Shown: in pieces, positions 35,949-44,804 of the stretch
How the letters are laid out: each line of letters starts with the position of its first letter
Position numbering within the stretch: the stretch's first letter is position 1
Source: Ligilactobacillus murinus DSM 20452 = NBRC 14221
GTDB taxonomy: Bacteria; Bacillota; Bacilli; Lactobacillales; Lactobacillaceae
DNA length: 64,000 nt
Reading direction: 5' to 3'
NCBI RefSeq assembly: GCF_001591685.1
Contig: NZ_BCVJ01000002.1
Location: 23,931 to 87,930, forward strand
Program-made: the position numbers and the translations under genes
Notes under the pieces: model-generated
Database searches by the model: none
What the model was told of the DNA's origin: nothing
Seen by the model: only the letters and a program-made list of their open reading frames with translations

Positions 35949-36833
35949 ATGACTATCGAAGGTAAGGTAATCGCTTTAGAATTAAAGAATTTTGGTTTTT
36001 CTGACAAGAGCGAATTTGTGATGACGCTTGAGACGTTAGGTGATACGAAAGTGGTACTTGACTTGCCGATCGCAAGACAAGATGCTAGCGACTATAAACT
36101 AGGACAAGTGGTAGAGGTCGATGTATTGGTCACAGAACACTATACTCCAAAGGAACTACCTAGAAAATATCGAGTGGCCAAAAAGTATCCACCGGAAAGT
36201 TTTCCGTATGATGAACTACCTCAGCCACACCGTGATCCCGAATTGTTTGGTCCGCAACCACCACAAGAAGAATATGTGGAATATCCATCTGATGAAGAGT
36301 TAGACATATACGATGATGAAGACGAAGTACAAGACGAGGCTGAGCAGCCACAAAGTAAAGCTGAAGAAATTAAGCAACAAGAAAGCCCGGCCCAACAGGA
36401 AGAAAAAAACTTTGGTGGACTAGAAGACATCTTGAATGACAAGAGCGATGATATGACAAATGAAGAGATCGCTCAGAAATTAGGTAAGGAAGAAAACGTA
36501 GATACTGATCCTGTAGATAAGCCTAAGGTGGATAATATGTCGAACCAAGAACTGACCCAAAGTGACTACGAAAAGAGTGGTCAAAATAATAGACCGGAGA
36601 ATGCGGAAGTACCTGATCAAACGTCACAAGAGACACAACAAGACACAGTTTCTGGTCAACAAGAAAAGGATGACGGCCAAGAAGAAACAGAATCTCAATC
36701 AGAACAGCAAGATCACCAACCAGAAGAGGAAAATAGTGAAAAAACTGACGAAGGATCAGCGCCATTAGGTGGTAGCATGATGGGCGGATTCGCCGGAAAC
36801 GAAGATATCGACGATGACGAAGAAGAGGAGTAA
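35949..36833 (+). CDS. OB-fold-like protein with long acidic tail (possible SSB-like)
   Basis: 294 residues; its ATG follows the topoisomerase stop directly. Residues 1-75 form a beta-rich domain that looks like a small OB barrel ('IEGKVIALELKNFGFSDKSEFVMTLETL', 'YKLGQVVEVDVLV'). The remaining 200 residues are disordered, rich in Glu, Gln and Asp, ending 'DIDDDEEEE'. The plan resembles single-stranded DNA-binding proteins, but the terminal DDIPF-like peptide is absent. Function inferred from shape and from the neighbouring topoisomerase. Confidence 0.5.
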   Translation: MTIEGKVIALELKNFGFSDKSEFVMTLETLGDTKVVLDLPIARQDASDYKLGQVVEVDVLVTEHYTPKELPRKYRVAKKYPPESFPYDELPQPHRDPELFGPQPPQEEYVEYPSDEELDIYDDEDEVQDEAEQPQSKAEEIKQQESPAQQEEKNFGGLEDILNDKSDDMTNEEIAQKLGKEENVDTDPVDKPKVDNMSNQELTQSDYEKSGQNNRPENAEVPDQTSQETQQDTVSGQQEKDDGQEETESQSEQQDHQPEEENSEKTDEGSAPLGGSMMGGFAGNEDIDDDEEEE

Positions 36834-36840
36834 AAGCACA

Positions 36841-37152
36841 ATGAAGAAGATGATCACTGATATAATGTTAGGGATCCGTAAGAATCCAAATAAATTTGTC
36901 AGACGCTTTTCTGTATCCTTGCTAACAGTTAATATTTGTTCGTTGTTATATAGCCTTTCATGCTTCTTTAAGGTCGTGAAGTGGGTTAACGATGATAATA
37001 TGACACGCTTTTTTACCGGAGAACTCCCAGTACAGATCAATGGATATTTGAACGGATCTAGCCAAGGGTTTACAGTCTTTCTAGTTACAATGATCGCTTT
37101 ATTGATGACATTATGGTCTTTTATGTGGAGACATACAAAGAAAAATGGGTAG
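36841..37152 (+). CDS. Small two-TM membrane protein
   Basis: 103 residues from ATG 36841. Basic N-terminus, two hydrophobic segments (about 24-42 and 78-96), basic end. It lies between the OB-like and AAA+ genes of the transfer operon. No family recognised. Confidence 0.6.
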   Translation: MKKMITDIMLGIRKNPNKFVRRFSVSLLTVNICSLLYSLSCFFKVVKWVNDDNMTRFFTGELPVQINGYLNGSSQGFTVFLVTMIALLMTLWSFMWRHTKKNG

Positions 37153-37162
37153 GTGATAAACG

Positions 37163-38980
37163 TTGAACAGTGAGACACCTTACCTAGATAAGTACACTGA
37201 AGATCTTACTAAAAAGGTAGCTGAGTATCCTGAAGATTTTGAAGTGTTTGGCCGAAAAGAAGAGATCGAAAATGTAGTTATTTCTTTATTGCGTAAGACA
37301 AAAAACTCGCCGTTATTGATCGGTGAAGCTGGTGTTGGTAAGACTGCGATCGTAGAAGGTCTTGCGCTCAGAATAGTAAGAAAGCAAGTCCCAGATAGGT
37401 TACAAGATCTAACAGTTAGATCCTTAGAACTTGCGACTTTATCAAATAACAAGGACGGTGAATTCATCGAAAAATTTAAGCGGATCATTGACGAATTGGT
37501 AAAAACAAAGGGTGAGAACCTACTATTCATCGATGAGATCCACACCTTGATGGGAGCAGGTAGTAGTGATGGTAACGCACTTGATGCAGGTAACACTCTG
37601 AAACCCGCGCTTGCTAGAGGTGAGATCCAAATGATCGGTGCTACAACGATCGATGAATATCACGAGACAATCGAAAATGATCGTGCCTTGCAACGACGGT
37701 TTCAAAATATCCAAGTCGATGAACCAACAGTACAACAGGCTATTCAGATCCTAAGTGGAGCTAAATCTAAGTTTGAACGCTATCACGGCGTCAGGATCGG
37801 AAAAAGTGCAGTCGCCCAGGCAGTCAAGTTGTCTGTTAGGTATGTTCCGGACTATTTTTTACCGGACAAAGCATTCGATCTGTTAGACGAAGCTTGTACG
37901 ATCGCTAGAACTAAAGATATAACACTTGTTACAAAAAATCAGATCGCCGAAGTCTTGAAAAGACGAACTGGTATACCAGTCACAACTATTTTGAAAGATG
38001 AATCCGTTAGATTAACTGGTGTTGATGAACGCTTGAGTAATCGTGTCAAAGGCCAAGAATTTGCAGTAAAAACAGTGACTGATGTTGTAACGATCGCTAA
38101 AGCCGGATTGCAAGATGAAAGCAAGCCACTGGCTACATTGTTATTTTTAGGTACAACAGGTGTTGGTAAGACTGAGTTAGCCAAAGGCTTGGCTGAAGTA
38201 TTGTTTGATGATGAGTCAGCCATGATCCGCCTAGATATGTCCGAATATTCGCAAGAAGGATCGTCGTTGAAACTTATCGGTACACGTAAAACAAAAGGTG
38301 TGCTTACTGAAGCGGTCAAGCATAAACCTTATTCGATCGTATTGTTTGATGAGTTAGAAAAAGCTGATCGCGAAGTACATGATCTCTTCCTTCAGATCTT
38401 AGATGATGGACGTTTGACTGACGGAACAGGACGCCTGGTCTCTTTCAAAAATACGATCGTGATCATGACGACTAATATTGGTGCTGAGCGGATCAAAATA
38501 AATGCTGAGTTAAAGGGTGACGTAGATAAATTAAGTGCGCGTGAATACCAGCAATTTATTGCTGCTATGGATCTAGAATTACAAAATGAATTTCGCCCGG
38601 AGTTCATCAACCGTATCGAGCACAAGATCGTATTCAAAATGCTGGATAAACCAGTGATCAAACAGATCGCAAGAAAAAATTTAGATGTTCTAAATAAACG
38701 TATGTCTAAACAGGGGGCTTACCTAGTTTTTGATCAAAAGTTACTCGATTATCTTGCTGATAATGGGACAGATTTAAACAATGGTGCACGTCCTCTAGCA
38801 CGCTTGATCAATCGTGTAGTACTAGCACCGATCGCTAGACAGTTAGTGAACCTTGAAAAGAAAAAGGGATATGCTTATGAATTTAGGGCTGAAGTGATAG
38901 GGAAAGCTCCAACAAACGAAGATGAGTTGATCGATCATCGTAAGGTTATATTTCATACCAGGCAAGTAAAAATAAAATAG
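37163..38980 (+). CDS. Two-domain Clp/Hsp100-type AAA+ ATPase lacking N and middle domains
   Basis: 605 residues, TTG start with AGGTGA upstream. Two AAA+ modules: Walker A 'GEAGVGKTAIVEG' with Walker B 'LLFIDEIHTLMGAG', then 'GTTGVGKTELAKG' with 'IVLFDELEKADREV'. The arginine-finger region 'DRALQRRFQ' and Hsp100 C-domain are present. Compared with ClpB/ClpC (about 810-860 residues) the N-terminal adaptor domain and the coiled-coil middle domain are missing. No ClpP-binding loop is evident, so it is more likely an unfoldase or remodeller. It lies in the transfer operon. Confidence 0.85.
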   Translation: MNSETPYLDKYTEDLTKKVAEYPEDFEVFGRKEEIENVVISLLRKTKNSPLLIGEAGVGKTAIVEGLALRIVRKQVPDRLQDLTVRSLELATLSNNKDGEFIEKFKRIIDELVKTKGENLLFIDEIHTLMGAGSSDGNALDAGNTLKPALARGEIQMIGATTIDEYHETIENDRALQRRFQNIQVDEPTVQQAIQILSGAKSKFERYHGVRIGKSAVAQAVKLSVRYVPDYFLPDKAFDLLDEACTIARTKDITLVTKNQIAEVLKRRTGIPVTTILKDESVRLTGVDERLSNRVKGQEFAVKTVTDVVTIAKAGLQDESKPLATLLFLGTTGVGKTELAKGLAEVLFDDESAMIRLDMSEYSQEGSSLKLIGTRKTKGVLTEAVKHKPYSIVLFDELEKADREVHDLFLQILDDGRLTDGTGRLVSFKNTIVIMTTNIGAERIKINAELKGDVDKLSAREYQQFIAAMDLELQNEFRPEFINRIEHKIVFKMLDKPVIKQIARKNLDVLNKRMSKQGAYLVFDQKLLDYLADNGTDLNNGARPLARLINRVVLAPIARQLVNLEKKKGYAYEFRAEVIGKAPTNEDELIDHRKVIFHTRQVKIK

Positions 38981-38985
38981 CAAAG

Positions 38986-39026
38986 ATTTCCGATAGGTTG
39001 TGTTAGACATATCGGAAATTTTTTTA
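38986..39026 (+). terminator. Intrinsic terminator after the AAA+ gene
   Basis: Nine-base perfect stem ATTTCCGAT/ATCGGAAAT followed by seven T. Confidence 0.85.
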
Positions 39027-39045
39027 CCCTAAAAAAAACAAAAAT
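39018..39045. repeat. 28-bp exact repeat, copy 1 (contains TAYCCTAAAAR box 3)
   Basis: Identical over 28 bases to 49853-49880. It contains seven T, ACCCT, eight A, then CAAAAAT. It lies upstream of the VirB2-like gene here and upstream of the pilus/adhesin operon there. Confidence 0.7.
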
Positions 39046-39113
39046 CATGATCCCAGTTAAACTATCTCCAGCTTCTATTTTGAAGCAAAAAAATACACAG
39101 AAGGAGGATTCTG

Positions 39114-39425
39114 ATGAATTCTAATCTCTTATTAGCTGTAAAAGCTAAAGTTTTCAGTTTTATGTTGGCTGCGGGTAATCCGTTCGATGGTGCTGGAAAT
39201 CTGGCAAGTGATTTTCAAGGGAACTTTGTCAAAGTCTCAATGATCATACTTGCTGCCGGGGCAGTCGTTGTTTGGTTGTTTTATGGTCTTGGTGGGCAAG
39301 AAATGAAATCCAAGATGAAGTCAAAATTATTCAGCATCATTGTTGCTGTTGTTGGTACTGCCGCAATTGTAGGTGGGATCGTGACGTGGCTATTTGATAC
39401 GTCCAGAGGTTGGTTCGGAGGCTGA
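39114..39425 (+). CDS. VirB2/TrbC-like small membrane protein
   Basis: 103 residues, GGAGG ribosome site. Two TM segments (about 42-60 and 74-92) joined by a short basic loop ('QEMKSKMKSKL'), with a Gly-rich end. Size and layout fit the pilin-like VirB2/TrbC subunits that open Gram-positive type IV transfer operons. Assignment is by topology and position. Confidence 0.55.
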   Translation: MNSNLLLAVKAKVFSFMLAAGNPFDGAGNLASDFQGNFVKVSMIILAAGAVVVWLFYGLGGQEMKSKMKSKLFSIIVAVVGTAAIVGGIVTWLFDTSRGWFGG

Positions 39426-39430
39426 TGTAA

Positions 39431-41629
39431 ATGTTTATTGGGAACAAGGTTAGAAAAATCAAAGATAGCGATTTTTTGAGGGTCAAGTGGGAAAGAAAAG
39501 AAGCAGCTATAAAGACTGCGGTGCATTTTCTAAATGAACAAGCACAATCACGATCTGAAAGTAAGATAAGTGAAAACTTTCCAGAATATCTGACATTTGA
39601 TCAAGCTGAAAGACTGTTTCAAGCAATCCAACAACTGACAGATAGTAGTGGTGAAGTAGTTATCAAAAAACTAGAACTATTTCATCAATCGGAAAAAGGT
39701 AAACCCAGCAATAAAAATGAGGCTTATGCTGAAAATATTCAAATCGATAGCGATTTTGTTTCTTTACTTGTCCCATTGATTCAATCAGTCTTTTCTAATA
39801 AAGACGCGGGTTTCAAAAAAGCAAGCTATGATGAAAAACGTGCTTATTTTGAAAGATCGATCTTTGAAAGTTATATCGAATCAGTTGGCATTGGTAGAGA
39901 ATACTTACCGATCTTACCGAGTTCAGAAGACGTCAAGTTAGCACTTGAGAACAAAGAAGAAATACCAGTCACGTTTTCTCAAGAGTTTCCGGTTTTAGTG
40001 GATACCACACAACAGCCTGAAGATGAAGCAAAAAACGATCAAGTATCCAATCAAGAAGAATTTATGGATGTTTTCGATGATCCTGTAGAAGAAGCCGAGG
40101 AAGAAGTTCCAGTCTATGAAACAGAATTTGAAAATATTCCGGAGCCCGAACAAAGTTATGAAGAACTAGAACCAGTAGAATCGGTCGAAAGTGAAGGTAC
40201 GGATACACAATACTCAGAAAAAGTAGCACTGCCTCCAACCCCGGAACCAGCCTTAGAATCAGCTACGACTTCAGTGCCAGCTTTGGATTCGCACCCTATA
40301 ACTGTTGCTAGTCCTAAGCAAAGTATGGCAGTTAGTCCGTTGTATGAATTTCCAATGTTTGAAGTAGTAACATTTTCTAAAGCTAAATACGAGCCTTATG
40401 AAGATGAATACGTTGCTTGGAAACTAAATGAATTCAAAAAAGAATTCAATCAACAGCTACAACAACGTGGCAAATTAACGCAAGAGTATTCTAGTGAATC
40501 AATCAGGCAAAAACTTTTGGAGTTTGAAAAGGTTGAATTAGCAAATATCAACGCTGAGGTCCAAGCAACAGATGATCGCTATACCTTAAAGGAAAAGGTA
40601 GTCAGTGAGAGTCGAGCAAAAGAAGCAGCTGAACTTAAACAAAAGGGTGCTGCTTTAGAAAAAGAAAAAGCTGACCTGTTGGAACAAGAAAATCAGCGTC
40701 ATAAGAAACGGGTCGAAGAGATCAAGGTTGAATTTGAAAGTAAGCATCATGAGGCCAGACATGTGATCCATCAAAAATATTTCGATGAAGCTAAACGACA
40801 TTATCAAGAACAAATGTTAGAAGCAACAAGCAGATTAGAAATGTTAGTCCGGACAAAGTTAAACGAACTAGAAGAACGTCGGATCTCAAAAGAAGCAGCT
40901 TTACACGCAGAGCAAAAAGAATTGGCACGACAGATCGGTGATCAACTTTTTGTAAATAAGCAAGACAAACTCGAACGGATCAAGCCATTTTTGGTGTCAG
41001 AACATGAATTTGCTAAGAAAAAACATTTGATCGATGAAGAAAAAATGATCGATCAAAAAGAACGTGAAGATACTCTAAAAAATAATGAGCTGCTACGTGG
41101 GCAGATAAAGGATCTAATGGCTTCTCATAGCAAGTCTGAGAGTGACAAGTTGGAGGGCGAAAAACGCTTGTTAGAAGAGAAAGAAAAGGCCCTTGCCAAA
41201 CAAGCTGAATTAGTCTCCAAAATGCAAGCGATCGCTTCACATGAACCAAAACAAGATAAAGATGATAAATCTGTCAAAAATGCTGAACCTAAAAAGAAAA
41301 GTACATTAAAAAGTGTATTATTAGCCACTGTGACTGCAATTATTATGATCACGGCTGGTTGGGGCTTTTATCAGTATCAGGTAAATCAACATGCAGAGGT
41401 TCAGCAAATGATCCAAAAGGTAGTTGCTGGTCAAAAAAAGACGAACAAAGATCTACAAAGTCAGCGTGCCTCTATGAGTTCTCAGAGTGCGAAAAGCGAG
41501 TCTGAATCACGTAAAAAGGCTGAATCGGAATCACAAAAACGCATAAGTGAACTTGAAAAAGAACTTTCTGATCTGAAGTCTAAGACCCAAGAACAAAGTT
41601 CAGCTCAAAATACATCAGAAAAAAATTAA
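39431..41629 (+). CDS. Large coiled-coil membrane protein of the transfer operon
   Basis: 732 residues, ATG six bases after the previous stop. An N-terminal domain of about 180 residues, an acidic disordered stretch (190-300), a long coiled coil (about 330-600), one TM segment near 625-645 ('SVLLATVTAIIMITAGWGFY') and a Ser/Lys/Glu-rich coiled tail on the far side. Could be a scaffold linking cytoplasmic substrate delivery to the channel. Family not recognised. Confidence 0.6.
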   Translation: MFIGNKVRKIKDSDFLRVKWERKEAAIKTAVHFLNEQAQSRSESKISENFPEYLTFDQAERLFQAIQQLTDSSGEVVIKKLELFHQSEKGKPSNKNEAYAENIQIDSDFVSLLVPLIQSVFSNKDAGFKKASYDEKRAYFERSIFESYIESVGIGREYLPILPSSEDVKLALENKEEIPVTFSQEFPVLVDTTQQPEDEAKNDQVSNQEEFMDVFDDPVEEAEEEVPVYETEFENIPEPEQSYEELEPVESVESEGTDTQYSEKVALPPTPEPALESATTSVPALDSHPITVASPKQSMAVSPLYEFPMFEVVTFSKAKYEPYEDEYVAWKLNEFKKEFNQQLQQRGKLTQEYSSESIRQKLLEFEKVELANINAEVQATDDRYTLKEKVVSESRAKEAAELKQKGAALEKEKADLLEQENQRHKKRVEEIKVEFESKHHEARHVIHQKYFDEAKRHYQEQMLEATSRLEMLVRTKLNELEERRISKEAALHAEQKELARQIGDQLFVNKQDKLERIKPFLVSEHEFAKKKHLIDEEKMIDQKEREDTLKNNELLRGQIKDLMASHSKSESDKLEGEKRLLEEKEKALAKQAELVSKMQAIASHEPKQDKDDKSVKNAEPKKKSTLKSVLLATVTAIIMITAGWGFYQYQVNQHAEVQQMIQKVVAGQKKTNKDLQSQRASMSSQSAKSESESRKKAESESQKRISELEKELSDLKSKTQEQSSAQNTSEKN

Positions 41630-41676
41630 GGGGGACTGGTGATTACCAGCCCCTTTTTTACTAAGAAGGTGAGGAT

Positions 41677-44600
41677 TTGATCGACGTTTTAATAAATCTA
41701 TTACAAGGAATTGTCCGGGTTATTTTGGGATTTTTTGTCTATTTGTACCGATCAGTCACTGGAAATTTATTTTTGAGTGTACCGATCTTGATATTACTGA
41801 TCGTTCTGGGGTATTTAGGGTACCTTTATTGGAGCAATCGTGAAAGAAATGTTAGACGCAAAAAAGATCCTGTTTTACTTGAGTGGTGTGAAAAAGTCTT
41901 AGAAAGTGTCGACGAGACTGGAAATGTGGCTTTGAATGTGTTATTGAAGATCAGGGCTTTTGTTATTGCGATCGTAAATGTTTTAGGGATCTTATTGATC
42001 GCAGCCTCTGTACATGCACTCAATAAAGTTCCTTGGTGGAACCGCAAACGAAAGAAATTTCACAAAGAAGTCAAACCAAAGATCCGTTTCAAGACATGGC
42101 GCTCCTTTGTGCTGATGTGTGTGGTATTTGATATTCTAGCAACCCTACTAACGTGTTATTTGACCGGTATTTTTAGAGAAGCGATCGACACAGCTATCAA
42201 CTTTTCTGTTGTAGGAGAGGGTCACCAGTTCGATCTGACGTATCTTTATTTTGAAAGACTATTTGATTTTAGTGTTTTTGTGGAGACACCGATCCTTGCT
42301 ATTCCAATAGAAGTGGTATTGTGTGCATTTGCTACTAAAGCAAGTTGGGTGAATTGGCAACAATATCGTGATTATAACAATAATGAAGCCGGGGACGATC
42401 AGTTTGCGACACTAAAAGAGATCAAGCACCAATATGTTGCGATCCCAGATCGTGCGAAAAAATATAAAGGTGTCTCTGGTGTACCGGTCGCACATACAAA
42501 AGCTAAGAATATTCAAGGTTTTCAGCTATCCGCATTGATGTTATATAACAACAAAAAATTCGCAAAGGTAATGGGCGAGATGGAAGAAAAAGCTCGCCTA
42601 AGTGGTTATAAAGCTGGTTACTACTATATCGAACAACAAACGATCAACGTCTTACTTGTTGGGACTACGCGTTCGGGTAAAGGTGAAGCTTGGGTGAATT
42701 CGAGTATCGAGGTGATCACCCGTGCCGAGGATCCTTCATCGTTAGTGGTCGCTGATCCAAAACTAGAGTTGAATCAAATGACCTATAAAACTTTACGTAA
42801 GCGAGGGTATGACGTACAAGTCATGTCGTTTAAAGATATGGATTTCTCGATGTCCTATAATCCTTTTGCTTTAGCAATAGAAGCGGCAAAAAAGGGTTAT
42901 TACGAAAAAGTCCAGGCTCTAGTCAACTCAGTTTCTGAGGCTATCTATCGTTCATCTAAACGAACTGGCGGGAATCAAGAGTACTTTGAAAATACTTCCA
43001 TCTCATTATTCAATGCGATCGCGATCGCGTTGATCGATAGGGCTGTGGAAGCAATGCAGGCAGGCGAAGATGACGCCTGGGACACAGTCACGATCAGAAA
43101 TGTAGTGACTATGTTGACTGAATTGGGAACAGAGGACGTTTGGGTCAATTCGGAAAATAAGACGCTGACTGAGCCCGAGGAAGGTGCGATCAAAAAGAAC
43201 AAGCTGACATTTTACTTTGATAAGTTACGTGAGGCAAACGAGAAAAAGTATTCTAAGTTCCGTGAAATGGCCGATATCAACTATAGAACGTCAGATTTTG
43301 CGGGTGGTGAGACTAGAGGAACTGTTTACTCAAGTATGCTGGCCGGGATCAATTTGTTTCTACAAGATAATATCGCTCGTTTGACATCTAAAAATACGAT
43401 CGATCTCGAAAGTTTTGGTAACCCACGGCGGTTGACGATCCAATTTAGATCGAACTCTAATGTTGATCTTCCCAACGACTATGCCTTTCAGCGCGTTACA
43501 TTGAACTTTTATGAGGATAGATATGATCGACGTGGCAGAAAACAAAAGCCTAAATTGTTGATCAAAAATGCTCGAGCAATGTTAGATGAGGCAGGTTATA
43601 TGACCTACGTCGTCAAAGAAAAATTACCAGATAATTTCAAGATCGTTGCAACTTTCAAAGATGAGATCAACAACGCTGTGGTGCAAGACCATAGATATCG
43701 ATTTGAAGGTGAGAAGGTCTATGCGAGAAATAAAAAAGGTGGCTTCAAGTACGATAAATACACGAAACAAAAAGAACTCGTGGGCGTTGACATGAACGTT
43801 TTGAAGAAACCAAAACAGGTGTTACTTGAAAAAGAAAACATTGACTTTGTGTACTCTGAAAAACCGATCGCTTTGTTTATCGGCCTACCACCTAACAAAA
43901 AAGAATATGGTTCTTTAGTGGCTTTGATGGTCGATCAATTGTTCAATGCCAATTTTGATCTTGCGCTAGCTGCAGGTAGAAAAAATGTTAGACGGATCCA
44001 ATTCTTATTTGATGAGTTTGCTAATTTACCGGCGATCCCAGATATTGCCCGGAAACTATCACTTGCTTTAGGTAATAATTTCCAATTTATGATGTTTGTC
44101 CAGTCGCTAAGTCAATTAGTCGAATTATATGGTAAAGAAGTTGCTGACACGATAATTGGAAATTGCTCGATCTTAGGTCTGATCAAGACTAATTCTGATG
44201 AAACTAACGTAAAATTCAGCAAGATGTTAGGTAAAAAGACGATCACAGAGAGAAATAAAGCTACTAATCCATTAAAAGAAGCTGATCCGCATATCAATGA
44301 AAGAGGGATCGCACAAGATCTGATGACACCTACGCAGCTTGCGACGATGGAAGCTGGTGAAGCAGTCTTGATCAGATCGGTCAAGGCCTACGATCTCCAA
44401 GGACATAAAGTAACAAACGATCCGATCAGGCTTATGGGAGAAACAGAAATGCCGATGAGATACATGCTTCTGAAAGAAGAATTTGATCAAGAAACTACGA
44501 TGGCAGATATTGCTGTCAAAGCAGAACATAGTGGGTTGGATCTAAGTGAGATATCGATCGCACCTAGAAAAACGATCGTATCCTTAGAAAAATGGGTCAA

Positions 44601-44715
44601 CGAGCTTAAAGACGGTAAATTAGATAGTCCATTTCCGATGCGACCAACAAGAAAGAAGAAACCGGCCCAAAATGTGTCTGATTTAAAGAAAGAAATGATA
44701 TCAAAAGTAGGTTAG
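41677..44715 (+). CDS. VirD4/TraG-type coupling ATPase (T4CP)
   Basis: 1012 residues, TTG start with AAGGTGAGG. Several N-terminal TM segments (to about residue 230), then the FtsK/HerA-like motor domain: 'LLVGTTRSGKGEAWVNSSIEV' (Walker A at about 329-336) and Walker B 'QFLFDEFANLPAIPDIARKL' near 775, with 'FQFMMFVQSLSQLVELYG'. The usual Ser/Thr after the P-loop Lys is Gly (GKGE), as I recall for other Gram-positive TraG proteins. It would recruit the relaxase-DNA complex to the channel. Confidence 0.85.
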   Translation: MIDVLINLLQGIVRVILGFFVYLYRSVTGNLFLSVPILILLIVLGYLGYLYWSNRERNVRRKKDPVLLEWCEKVLESVDETGNVALNVLLKIRAFVIAIVNVLGILLIAASVHALNKVPWWNRKRKKFHKEVKPKIRFKTWRSFVLMCVVFDILATLLTCYLTGIFREAIDTAINFSVVGEGHQFDLTYLYFERLFDFSVFVETPILAIPIEVVLCAFATKASWVNWQQYRDYNNNEAGDDQFATLKEIKHQYVAIPDRAKKYKGVSGVPVAHTKAKNIQGFQLSALMLYNNKKFAKVMGEMEEKARLSGYKAGYYYIEQQTINVLLVGTTRSGKGEAWVNSSIEVITRAEDPSSLVVADPKLELNQMTYKTLRKRGYDVQVMSFKDMDFSMSYNPFALAIEAAKKGYYEKVQALVNSVSEAIYRSSKRTGGNQEYFENTSISLFNAIAIALIDRAVEAMQAGEDDAWDTVTIRNVVTMLTELGTEDVWVNSENKTLTEPEEGAIKKNKLTFYFDKLREANEKKYSKFREMADINYRTSDFAGGETRGTVYSSMLAGINLFLQDNIARLTSKNTIDLESFGNPRRLTIQFRSNSNVDLPNDYAFQRVTLNFYEDRYDRRGRKQKPKLLIKNARAMLDEAGYMTYVVKEKLPDNFKIVATFKDEINNAVVQDHRYRFEGEKVYARNKKGGFKYDKYTKQKELVGVDMNVLKKPKQVLLEKENIDFVYSEKPIALFIGLPPNKKEYGSLVALMVDQLFNANFDLALAAGRKNVRRIQFLFDEFANLPAIPDIARKLSLALGNNFQFMMFVQSLSQLVELYGKEVADTIIGNCSILGLIKTNSDETNVKFSKMLGKKTITERNKATNPLKEADPHINERGIAQDLMTPTQLATMEAGEAVLIRSVKAYDLQGHKVTNDPIRLMGETEMPMRYMLLKEEFDQETTMADIAVKAEHSGLDLSEISIAPRKTIVSLEKWVNELKDGKLDSPFPMRPTRKKKPAQNVSDLKKEMISKVG

Positions 44716-44731
44716 TAGGATCTCAAAAAAT

Positions 44732-44742
44732 TATCCTAAAAA
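44732..44742 (+). promoter_or_regulatory. TAYCCTAAAAR box 4
   Basis: Motif copy before the VirB6-like gene, followed directly by a TCAGAT/ATCTGA hairpin (44746-44763). Confidence 0.4.
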
Positions 44743-44804
44743 ATTCAGATAAAAAGATCTGATATAGCATGGAGAAATATTAAAGAAAGGAGCAAATATT
44801 TTGA

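Noticed and set aside
37163..38980. Host ClpC/ClpB stress gene
   Set aside because: It lacks the N-terminal and middle domains and sits inside the transfer operon, with no CIRCE or CtsR-type operator seen.
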